Below, in pieces: positions 53,588-64,000 of a stretch of 64,000 nt of DNA. Source of the stretch: an uncultured Collinsella sp. (lineage in GTDB: Bacteria > Actinomycetota > Coriobacteriia > Coriobacteriales > Coriobacteriaceae); NCBI GenBank assembly GCA_900541645.1, contig UQKQ01000006.1, positions 1 through 64,000 on the forward strand. The letters run 5' to 3'. A program made the translations under genes and the position numbers. How positions within the stretch are numbered: the first letter of the stretch is position 1; each line of letters opens with the position of its first letter. Below the pieces are notes generated by a model. That model made no database searches. It was given only the letters and a program-made list of their open reading frames with translations, and was not told the origin of the DNA.

Positions 53588-54979
53588 ATGGCATACGACG
53601 ATAGGGAGACGGGGCTGACGGTTGAGGACCGCGGCTCCAAGTTGGGTCTCCCTCAAAACCAAGATGCAGAGGCCAATGTATTGGCCGCCATGCTGCTATC
53701 GCCCGAGGTGGTCGAGGAGGCCCAGGTCGAGCTGCAGCCCGATGACTTCTACCGGCCCATTCATAAGACCATCTACACCGCGATGGTCGATATGTACAAC
53801 AGCCGCATTCCCATCGACTCCATCTCGCTGATCGATTACCTGCGCAGCATCAACAAGCTTGATGCCGTGGGCGGCGAGGCCTACATTTTGGAGCTGATGG
53901 GTCAGACCCTGTCGCTCGTGAACTGGCAGCACCATGCCGCCATCGTCCGTCGCGACTCGATGCTGCGCGAGCTGATCGGTGCCACCAACGAGATCAACGC
54001 ACTGGCCTATAACGCCCCTACCGACACCAAGGAGGTCGTGGAGCTGGCCGAGAGCAAGCTGCTCAAGGTCACGGCGCGCGAGGTCAAGTCGAGCTACAAG
54101 ACGTTGACCGAGTTTATGGTCGAGGCCTATAACGAGGCCGAGGAAGTGTGCCAGGCAGGCGGCCAGGCTGCGGGCGTGCCCACGGGCTTCCCGTCGCTCG
54201 ACCGCATGCTCATGGGTTTTCGCGAGGGCCAGCTCATCATCATCGGCGCCCGCCCTGCTGTGGGTAAGACGTCGTTCGCCCTGAATCTGGCGCTCAACGC
54301 TGCCGCGGCCGGTTATACCGTCGGCTTCTTCTCGCTGGAGATGTCGGGCAAGGAAATTGCCCAGCGTCTGATTTGCGCCTACGCCATGATTTCGATCAGT
54401 GACTTCCGCATGGGCCGCATTAGCCCCGAGCAGTGGGCCAATATCAACGAGGCCACGCAGACCTTGTCCAAGCTCGATATTCTGATTGACGATACGCCCG
54501 GCACCACAGTGACCGAGATTCGCGCCAAGAGCCGCCGCATGCTCCACAACAAGGAGAAGGCCATCATCATCCTGGACTACCTGCAGCTGGTGAGTCCTCC
54601 GCCGGGACGCCGCTCCGAGAGCCGTACCGTCGAGGTCTCCGAGATGTCGCGTGGTCTGAAGATCATGGCCAAGGAACTCAAGATCCCGCTCATCGCGCTG
54701 TCGCAGCTCTCGCGTCAGGTCGAATCCCGTACCGGCAAGCGCCCGCAGCTTTCCGACCTTCGTGAATCGGGCTCCATCGAGCAGGACGCCGATATCGTTA
54801 TGTTCTTGGACCGCTCCGCCGACGAGGCCGAAGCCTCGCGCGACGATCGACCCGACGAGGGCGTTACGCGTATCGTCGTGGCCAAGAACCGTTCGGGCCC
54901 GATCGGCGACGTCGACCTGATGTTCCTGCCGGCATCCACCAAGTTCTATGAGCTTGATGGGGCACATGCCGAGGAGTAG
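53588..54979 (+). CDS. dnaB: Replicative DNA helicase DnaB
   Basis: 463 residues. N-terminal domain (LPQNQDAEANVLAAMLLSPEVV), linker helix, RecA-like ATPase with Walker A GARPAVGKTSFALNLA, Walker B IIILDYLQLV, SQLSRQVESR, and the arginine-finger region DLRESGSIEQDADIVMFL. No intein. The start at 53588 has GAGG 6 bases upstream; an ATG four codons earlier is possible. Its probable loader is the DUF721/DciA protein at 38968. Confidence 0.96.
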   Translation: MAYDDRETGLTVEDRGSKLGLPQNQDAEANVLAAMLLSPEVVEEAQVELQPDDFYRPIHKTIYTAMVDMYNSRIPIDSISLIDYLRSINKLDAVGGEAYILELMGQTLSLVNWQHHAAIVRRDSMLRELIGATNEINALAYNAPTDTKEVVELAESKLLKVTAREVKSSYKTLTEFMVEAYNEAEEVCQAGGQAAGVPTGFPSLDRMLMGFREGQLIIIGARPAVGKTSFALNLALNAAAAGYTVGFFSLEMSGKEIAQRLICAYAMISISDFRMGRISPEQWANINEATQTLSKLDILIDDTPGTTVTEIRAKSRRMLHNKEKAIIILDYLQLVSPPPGRRSESRTVEVSEMSRGLKIMAKELKIPLIALSQLSRQVESRTGKRPQLSDLRESGSIEQDADIVMFLDRSADEAEASRDDRPDEGVTRIVVAKNRSGPIGDVDLMFLPASTKFYELDGAHAEE

Positions 54980-55072
54980 GACAGGCGCCCGTTGCACGGG
55001 TATACTGGGAATGTTTTGTGCTTCTGCGTGCCGGCGTGGCGCGTAGACAGTCCATGAATGTAAGGAGTAAAC

Positions 55073-56359
<1,287 letters not shown>

Positions 56360-56381
56360 TCGGGACTATTTGGTTATTGCG

Positions 56382-56424
56382 ATATACCCCTTTGCAGCCC
56401 GGACGGGCGGCCGAGGGGTATATT
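56382..56424 (+). terminator. Hairpin between purA and purD
   Basis: ATATACCCCT/AGGGGTATAT arms around a GC-rich loop. The T-run is short, so termination is probable but may be partial. Confidence 0.5.
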
Positions 56425-56477
56425 TGCTTGCAAAGGGCTCGCGCGGAGCGGGCCATTCATCCATAGAGGAGGCACCC

Positions 56478-57782
<1,305 letters not shown>

Positions 57783-57803
57783 AATCCGAGAGGAATGAGA
57801 CGG

Positions 57804-58499
57804 ATGGACGAGAAGAACGAAGAGCTCGTGGACGCGCAGATCGTCGAAGAGGACAGCCGCATGTATGGGCACGCCGAGGGCGAGCCTGGTGGCGAGGTCG
57901 CTGACGAGCCGGCGCTGGTGCTGGGCGACGACGACCCGCACGATGCCGAGCTGCACGAGAAGATTCTTTCGGAGGAGTGCGCCTGGAAGGGCAAGATCCT
58001 CGACGTCCACCGTCTTGAGGTTGAGCTGCCCAACGGTCGCCGCAGCGCCCGCGATATCGTTCGCCATCCGGGTGCGGCGGCCGTCGTGGCGCTGACCGAG
58101 AGCGGCAAGATCGTACTGGTGCGTCAGTACCGCACCGCCATCGACCGCGTGACGGTCGAGATTCCCGCCGGCAAGCTCGATCCAGGCGAGGATCCGCTCG
58201 ATTGCGCCAAGCGCGAACTGCATGAGGAGACGGGCTTTAGGGCTGGTCGTATTCGCTTTTTGACGTCGATTGTCACGTCCTGCGGTTTTTGCGATGAGAT
58301 CATCCGCATCTACTTGGCTACCAAGCTCGAGTTTGATGCGCCCAACCCCGATGATGACGAGTTTGTCAACGTGGACCTGGTGCCGCTGCACGAGCTGATC
58401 GACGCCGTGCTCGACGGCAAGATCGAAGACGCCAAGACCGTCGTAGGCGCGCTTGCCTGCGACAGCATCGCGCACCGCTTGGGTGGGGCCGATCTTTAA
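57804..58499 (+). CDS. NUDIX hydrolase (ADP-ribose pyrophosphatase-like)
   Basis: 231 residues. The Nudix box is complete: GKLDPGEDPLDCAKRELHEETGF (G-x5-E-x7-REL-x-EE-x-G). The preceding LVRQYRTAIDRVTVEIPAG and the box-following pattern match the ADP-ribose pyrophosphatase group. About 55 acidic residues are added at the N-terminus (DDDPHDAELHE). It follows purD by 21 bases and is probably cotranscribed; nucleotide-sugar clean-up is inferred. Confidence 0.88.
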   Translation: MDEKNEELVDAQIVEEDSRMYGHAEGEPGGEVADEPALVLGDDDPHDAELHEKILSEECAWKGKILDVHRLEVELPNGRRSARDIVRHPGAAAVVALTESGKIVLVRQYRTAIDRVTVEIPAGKLDPGEDPLDCAKRELHEETGFRAGRIRFLTSIVTSCGFCDEIIRIYLATKLEFDAPNPDDDEFVNVDLVPLHELIDAVLDGKIEDAKTVVGALACDSIAHRLGGADL

Positions 58500-58584
58500 C
58501 GAGCGGGGATGATCCCGCAGGTTTGTGTAAGTCAGCGAAAGTGCTCCAATTGAGACAAGGTGGCCTAAAAGAGGAGGGAAGCGT

Positions 58585-60456
58585 ATGGATATACGCGACC
58601 GACGATTGAAGGCCAGATTGTCCAAAAGGAGCACTTGCAGCGTCGAGACGAAACGCGGTTTGGTAAAACCGCGTAAGGTGACTATGTTTAAGAGGTTTCT
58701 TTCTTACTACGAGCCCCAGATGGGGCTTTTTGTTGCTGATACTGTTTGCGCTCTGGTGCTTGCCGCCATTGACCTGGCGTTCCCCATTATCCTGCGCAAT
58801 TTGACCGGTGGGCTATTTACTCAGGGTCAGGCTGCCATTATGCAGGCGCTCGGCATGATCGCGGTGGGCTTGGTGTTGATGTATGCCGTCCGCTGCGCCT
58901 GCCGCTACTTTGTGAGCTATTGGGGTCACGTGATGGGCGCGCGCATGGAGTCCAAGATGCGCGAGGACCTGTTCGACCAGTATGAGCGCTTCAGCTTTGC
59001 GTACTTCGACCGCAACAGCTCGGGCGACATGATGAGCCGCGTGGTCAACGACCTGTTCGATATCTGCGAGGCGGCGCATCACGTGCCCGAGTGGATCATC
59101 ATCTGCGGCATCGAGATTATCGGCTCGTTTGTGATCCTCTTTACCATCGCCCCGGTGCTGGCGCTCGCCATGGCCGTGGTGACGGCGGCGTTTTCGGCCA
59201 TCATGTTTTGGCAGAACATGCGCATGCGCGAGGTCTTTAGCGACAACCGCAAAAAGATCAGCGGCATCAATGCGCAGCTGCAGGATTCGCTGGCGGGCAT
59301 GCGCGTGGTCAAGAGCTTTGCCAATGAGGAGACCGAACGCTTCAAGTTCCGCGCCTCAAACAATCGCTATCTTTCGTCCAAGGAGAACATGTATCACGCC
59401 ATGGGCGTCTATACCGCGACGTATGGCCTGCTTTCGGGTGTGCTCTATGTGATCGTGGTGCTGCTGGGCGGCTGGCTGGTCGCCCAGGGGCAGCTGCAGG
59501 CGGTCGATATGGCGACCTTTGCACTCTATATTTCGCTGTTCTGCACGCCGCTCGAGACACTCGTCAATTCGGCCGAAACGTATCAGAAGGCTATCGCCGG
59601 CTTTAAGCGTATGGACGAGGTGCTCTCGACCGCGCCGGATATCCAGGACAAGCCGGGCGCTACGGATCTGCAGGTGACTGCCGGCGCCGTGGAGTATCAC
59701 GACGTGTGCTTTAACTACGAGGATGTTGAGCTGGGCGAGGGCGATGCCGACGAGCGTCCCGTTATCGACCATATGGACCTGTCCATCAAGCCCGGGCAGA
59801 CCATCGCTTTGGTTGGCCCTTCGGGCGGTGGCAAGTCCACGACCTGTTCGCTGCTGCCGCGCTTTTATGACGTGGCCGCCGGATCCATTAGCATCGACGG
59901 CCAGGACGTGCGCGATGTGACGCAGCAGAGCCTGCGTCGCGCCATCGGCCTGGTGCAGCAGGATGTCTATCTGTTTGACGGCACGATTGGCGAGAACATC
60001 GCCTACGGCAAGCCGGGCGCTACGGCAGGAGAGATCGCCGAGGCCGCCCGTCGCGCCAACATCGATGCCTTTATCGAGTCGCTTCCACAGGGCTATGACA
60101 CGGTCGTGGGCGAGCGCGGCAGCCGTCTTTCGGGCGGACAGAAACAGCGCGTTGCCATCGCGCGTGTGTTTCTCAAGAATCCCAAAATCTTGATCTTGGA
60201 CGAGGCGACGAGTGCTTTGGATAACGAGAGCGAGGAGGCGGTCCAGGAGTCGCTCGAAGAGCTGGCACGCGGCCGTACCACAATCATCATCGCCCACCGT
60301 CTCTCGACCATTAAACACGCCGATGAGATTGCGACCGTTGAGCATGGTCGCGTTGTGGAACGTGGCACGCATGAACAGCTTCTCGCCCGTGGCGGCACCT
60401 ATGCCCGTTACTATCGAATGCAGTTCGAAGGTGCGCGTGCGCACGAGCTCGACTGA
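58585..60456 (+). CDS. ABC exporter (fused membrane and ATPase domains)
   Basis: 623 residues. Six membrane helices at about 45-330 with the coupling-helix region NSSGDMMSRVVNDL, then a nucleotide-binding domain: Walker A GPSGGGKST, Q-loop GLVQQDVYLF, signature LSGGQKQR, Walker B ILILDEATSALD, His in IIAHRLSTI. This is the MsbA/LmrA-like half-transporter type, probably a homodimer. The ATG at 58585 has a strong GAGGAGG; ATG 58684 (MFKRFL) with AAGG is a plausible shorter start, which would drop a basic 33-residue lead. Substrate unknown. Confidence 0.92.
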   Translation: MDIRDRRLKARLSKRSTCSVETKRGLVKPRKVTMFKRFLSYYEPQMGLFVADTVCALVLAAIDLAFPIILRNLTGGLFTQGQAAIMQALGMIAVGLVLMYAVRCACRYFVSYWGHVMGARMESKMREDLFDQYERFSFAYFDRNSSGDMMSRVVNDLFDICEAAHHVPEWIIICGIEIIGSFVILFTIAPVLALAMAVVTAAFSAIMFWQNMRMREVFSDNRKKISGINAQLQDSLAGMRVVKSFANEETERFKFRASNNRYLSSKENMYHAMGVYTATYGLLSGVLYVIVVLLGGWLVAQGQLQAVDMATFALYISLFCTPLETLVNSAETYQKAIAGFKRMDEVLSTAPDIQDKPGATDLQVTAGAVEYHDVCFNYEDVELGEGDADERPVIDHMDLSIKPGQTIALVGPSGGGKSTTCSLLPRFYDVAAGSISIDGQDVRDVTQQSLRRAIGLVQQDVYLFDGTIGENIAYGKPGATAGEIAEAARRANIDAFIESLPQGYDTVVGERGSRLSGGQKQRVAIARVFLKNPKILILDEATSALDNESEEAVQESLEELARGRTTIIIAHRLSTIKHADEIATVEHGRVVERGTHEQLLARGGTYARYYRMQFEGARAHELD

Positions 60457-60475
60457 TTGATATGACAGGAAGTTT

Positions 60476-61441
60476 ATGGCTGACAAGAACCCTTTGACTC
60501 CGGAAGAAGTGACGGAGTTATTCTCCGAAATCGATGCATCCGGTGTCTTGGATCCCACGCTTGCCAAAAAGCGAACCGAGCGCATGCGTGAGAAGGAGGC
60601 TGCGGCCAAGCGCGGTGACAAAGCGGCGCTAGCGCAGCTGCGCAGCGAGGACCGCGCGAGCCAGGCAAAACATATCGACCCACTGTCCGAGGATGATCCT
60701 TCGGGTTCGCAGGTGAGTCATACCATTACGAAGACCGCGATGGCCGTGGTCATTGGTATTTTGGTGCTGATCGTGGGCATGCAGATTGGCTACGGCGTGA
60801 TGCGTCGCCTGAACACCGCCAACCTGTCCGAGAGCGTTTCGGTCGATACCGTTTCGACGGCGCTGAAGGGCGGCCTTGAGTGGGGCAACGGCTTTACGCA
60901 GTTCCCGCTCGACTTTACCGTCGATGAAGCCGATGAGCGTACGGGCACGGTCGAGGTGACGGTGTTGGACACATCGTCTGCCAACGAGCTCGAGCTGCTG
61001 TCCAACGGGCAGATTCAGGCCGCGGCGCTTGCGACCAACGCGTTGCTCAACGATAAGATCGACCGCGTGGTGTATAACGTTCACGCCTATATCGACGAGG
61101 ATAGCAACATTCAGCACGATTCCTTCTTTGGCATGTTTCCCGCCCAGGGCCACCAGAGCGCCATCCTGACGTTCGTGTGGACCAAGAGCTCATCCAACGC
61201 TACGAGTATCGACTGGAAGATGCGCATCGTGAGTATGGATGACACCATCGCCGAGCGCATTCAGAAGCAGGTGAACTCGGTGTCGTCGTTGATTGAGGAC
61301 CCGGTGGTGAGCCAGACCAAGATTGACGAGGAAAAGGCCGAACGTGACCTGGAGCATCGTCTGCATGGCCGCGAGATTTTCCGCGGCGGCAAGCCCGATC
61401 GCACACCGTCCGAACTGCTGGAGCAGGACAAGATAAAATAA
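60476..61441 (+). CDS. Single-span membrane protein of unknown function
   Basis: 321 residues. A charged cytoplasmic N-terminus (about 1-83, starting NPLTPEEVTELFSEID) is followed by one membrane helix (about 85-107, TAMAVVIGILVLIVGMQIGYGV) and an extracytoplasmic region of about 210 residues with alternating strand and helix, including EVTVLDTSSANELELLSNGQIQAAALATNALLNDKIDRVVY. No family recognised. It starts 19 bases after the ABC exporter gene, so it may be an accessory subunit. Confidence 0.7.
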   Translation: MADKNPLTPEEVTELFSEIDASGVLDPTLAKKRTERMREKEAAAKRGDKAALAQLRSEDRASQAKHIDPLSEDDPSGSQVSHTITKTAMAVVIGILVLIVGMQIGYGVMRRLNTANLSESVSVDTVSTALKGGLEWGNGFTQFPLDFTVDEADERTGTVEVTVLDTSSANELELLSNGQIQAAALATNALLNDKIDRVVYNVHAYIDEDSNIQHDSFFGMFPAQGHQSAILTFVWTKSSSNATSIDWKMRIVSMDDTIAERIQKQVNSVSSLIEDPVVSQTKIDEEKAERDLEHRLHGREIFRGGKPDRTPSELLEQDKIK

Positions 61442-61445
61442 GACG

Positions 61446-61487
61446 CCATCATCCCGCGTGAGCCACAAGCCCCGCGGGATGATTTTT
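61446..61487 (+). terminator. Intrinsic terminator before carA
   Basis: CATCATCCCGCG/CGCGGGATGATTTTT stem-loop 5 bases after the preceding stop. Confidence 0.9.
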
Positions 61488-61606
61488 CCGGGACGGGGAT
61501 TAAAAAATCATTATGCATAGAAAGTCATAATTATCATTTCGTAAACATTTCGATGAAATTAACGCCATGAGGCATGCTTGCGGTTACAATACCGCGAGGC
61601 CTAACT

Positions 61607-61644
61607 GCACACCTTTAAGCCGGTCCTGTGAGACCGGGAAGGAG
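61607..61644 (+). promoter_or_regulatory. PyrR-binding leader overlapping the carA ribosome binding site
   Basis: The sequence reads CACACCTTTAAG, then CCGGTCC-TGTGA-GACCGG, then GAAGGAG, which is the PyrR anti-antiterminator motif (hairpin with conserved upper loop and AAGG). Here it runs directly into the Shine-Dalgarno of carA, so PyrR-UMP binding should block translation, as in mycobacterial pyr leaders. The identification rests on motif memory. Confidence 0.75.
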
Positions 61645-61648
61645 AACT

Positions 61649-63088
61649 ATGGCGAACAACCATATTGCGGGCGCTGCCGCCCGCACCATCGCGCCCACCG
61701 AGCTGTGCCAGCGTATGCTGGCCAAAACCAGCAAGGGCGCTTGCGGTCCCTGCACCCTGTATCTTGAGGATGGGACCATTTTTTATGGACGCGCATGCGG
61801 CGCCGAGGGCACCGCGACCGGCGAAGTCTGCTTCAACACCTCGCTCGAGGGCTACTTTGAGGTCATGACCGACCCGAGCTATGCCGGCCAAATCGTAACC
61901 ATGACCTATCCGCAGATCGGCAACTACGGTATCGACGAGACCGATGTCCAGTCGGCCTTCCCCGGCGGCGCCGTGCGCCCTGCGAGCGCTCCGGCCATGC
62001 GTGGCATGATCGTTCGCGACATGTGCGCCACGCCTTCTAACTGGCGCTCGGCCGTCAGCGTGCCGGAGTACCTGCGCGCTCACGGCATCGTCGCTATCGA
62101 GGGCGTCGACACCCGCGCTCTGGTGCGCCACCTGCGCGACAACGGCTCCAAGATGGGCATTATCTCGACCGAGATCTTCGACGTCGACGAGCTTGCCGAG
62201 CGTCTGGCCGCAGCGCCCACGCTGGTAGGCGAGAACCTGGTCAAGACCGTAAGTTGCCCCGCGCCTCACGAGTTTGTGGCCGCCGACCTGCCTGCCACGC
62301 ATGACTTTGCGCTGGCTCCTGCTGCTCCCGCCCGCCACAACGTGGTCGCGTACGACTGCGGTGTGAAGCGCGGTATTCTGGAGGGCCTCGTCCGCGCCGG
62401 CTGCGGCCTTACCGTCGTGCCGTGGGATACGCCCGCGAGTGAGGTGCTCGACATGAATCCCGACGGCGTCTTTTTATCCAACGGCCCCGGCGACCCCGAC
62501 GCCGTGGTGGAGACCTATGAGCAGGTGCAACAGCTGATCGGCAAGGTGCCGGTCTTTGGTATTTGTCTTGGTCACCAGATGATCAGCCTGGCCTGCGGCG
62601 CCCAGATGGAAAAGCTTAAGTTCGGTCACCGCGGTGGCAACCAGCCGGTCATGAACCTGGTAAGCCGTCGCGTGGAGATTACCGCACAAAACCATGGCTT
62701 TGGCCTGCTGTTCCCCAGCTTGGGCAAGCTTGTCCCCGAACTTTCCGGCGGCGAGACCGAGCATGCGGTCGATGGAGATCTGCGCGTTTGGGTGCGCCGC
62801 GGAATCGCGCCGGTCGTGATGAACGAGCGCTTCGGCCGCATTCGCCTGACGCATGTGAACCTTAACGACGGCACCGCCGAGGGCATCCAGCTGCTCGAAG
62901 CCCCGTGCTTCTCGGTCCAGTACCACCCCGAGGCTTCGCCTGGCCCCACCGATGCCCACTATCTCTTTACCGCCTTTACGCGACTCATGGACGGCGAGGA
63001 GAACTACCTGGACATCGACACCGCGAAGGACCGCCTCGCCGGCTGGAATTTCGCCGAGTCCGAGAACGCTGCGACCGAGGAGAACTAA
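61649..63088 (+). CDS. carA: Carbamoyl-phosphate synthase small subunit
   Basis: 479 residues, longer than the usual 360-380 because of about 30 added N-terminal residues, a longer middle and a C-terminal tail. N-terminal small-subunit domain: LEDGTIFYGRACGAEGTATGEVCFNTSLEGY. Class I glutamine amidotransferase domain: catalytic Cys in FGICLGHQM and the His/Glu pair in QYHPEASPGP. It releases ammonia from glutamine for CarB. AAGGAG within the PyrR hairpin sets the start. Confidence 0.94.
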   Translation: MANNHIAGAAARTIAPTELCQRMLAKTSKGACGPCTLYLEDGTIFYGRACGAEGTATGEVCFNTSLEGYFEVMTDPSYAGQIVTMTYPQIGNYGIDETDVQSAFPGGAVRPASAPAMRGMIVRDMCATPSNWRSAVSVPEYLRAHGIVAIEGVDTRALVRHLRDNGSKMGIISTEIFDVDELAERLAAAPTLVGENLVKTVSCPAPHEFVAADLPATHDFALAPAAPARHNVVAYDCGVKRGILEGLVRAGCGLTVVPWDTPASEVLDMNPDGVFLSNGPGDPDAVVETYEQVQQLIGKVPVFGICLGHQMISLACGAQMEKLKFGHRGGNQPVMNLVSRRVEITAQNHGFGLLFPSLGKLVPELSGGETEHAVDGDLRVWVRRGIAPVVMNERFGRIRLTHVNLNDGTAEGIQLLEAPCFSVQYHPEASPGPTDAHYLFTAFTRLMDGEENYLDIDTAKDRLAGWNFAESENAATEEN

Positions 63089-63089
63089 C

Positions 63090-64000
<911 letters not shown>

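Overview
The window is the chromosome-replication region of a moderately high-GC Gram-positive bacterium. The best fit is a gut actinobacterium of the class Coriobacteriia, probably Collinsella or a close relative. Three things point there: the order jag-yidC-yidD-rnpA-rpmH // dnaA-dnaN-recF-dciA-gyrB-gyrA with parAB alongside, a pafB/pafC pair, and an LPXTG/thioester surface protein. The genus assignment is inference from gene content and order; no database was searched.

Layout. 1-13.5 kb: a TraX-like membrane protein, tRNA-Lys, an M29 aminopeptidase, purC, a two-component system, a Tat-type lipoprotein with a TSCPD protein, a solute-binding-protein/diguanylate-cyclase pair, purB and tRNA-Gly. 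13.8-20.7 kb: a large LPATG-anchored adhesin and a giant M28-fold protein whose metal ligands are mostly lost. 20.9-27.8 kb: pafBC-like WYL regulators, a DinG helicase with an exonuclease domain, ddl and rlmN. 28-33 kb (minus strand): parB, parA, three parS sites, rsmG, jag, yidC, yidD, rnpA and rpmH. Gene polarity flips at about 33.1-33.4 kb. To the right run an unusual GHKL-ATPase gene, dnaA, a candidate oriC, dnaN, recF, dciA, gyrB and gyrA. 44.6-51.2 kb: tRNA-Ile, a bifunctional-nuclease-family gene, typA, a bactofilin-like membrane protein, a UPF0126 protein and two tRNA-Ser genes. 51.6-64 kb: rpsF-ssb-rpsR-rplI, dnaB, purA, purD, a NUDIX hydrolase, an ABC exporter, and carA-carB behind a PyrR-type leader; carB runs off the end.

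How it works together. The core is replication initiation, origin segregation (ParABS), topology (gyrase), membrane-protein insertion (YidC/YidD) and tRNA/rRNA maturation. Purine (purC, B, A, D) and pyrimidine/arginine (carAB) synthesis genes are scattered around it.

Most unusual items: (1) composite palindromic modules just downstream of three minus-strand tRNA genes, bounded by pieces of the tRNA 3' end; (2) a GHKL ATPase with a Q/P/Y-rich low-complexity linker and a winged-helix end, placed directly before dnaA; (3) the M28-fold pseudo-peptidase with a roughly 660-residue acidic insertion; (4) a Tyr at the GyrA quinolone-resistance position; (5) non-canonical TTTTCAACA boxes on both sides of dnaA.
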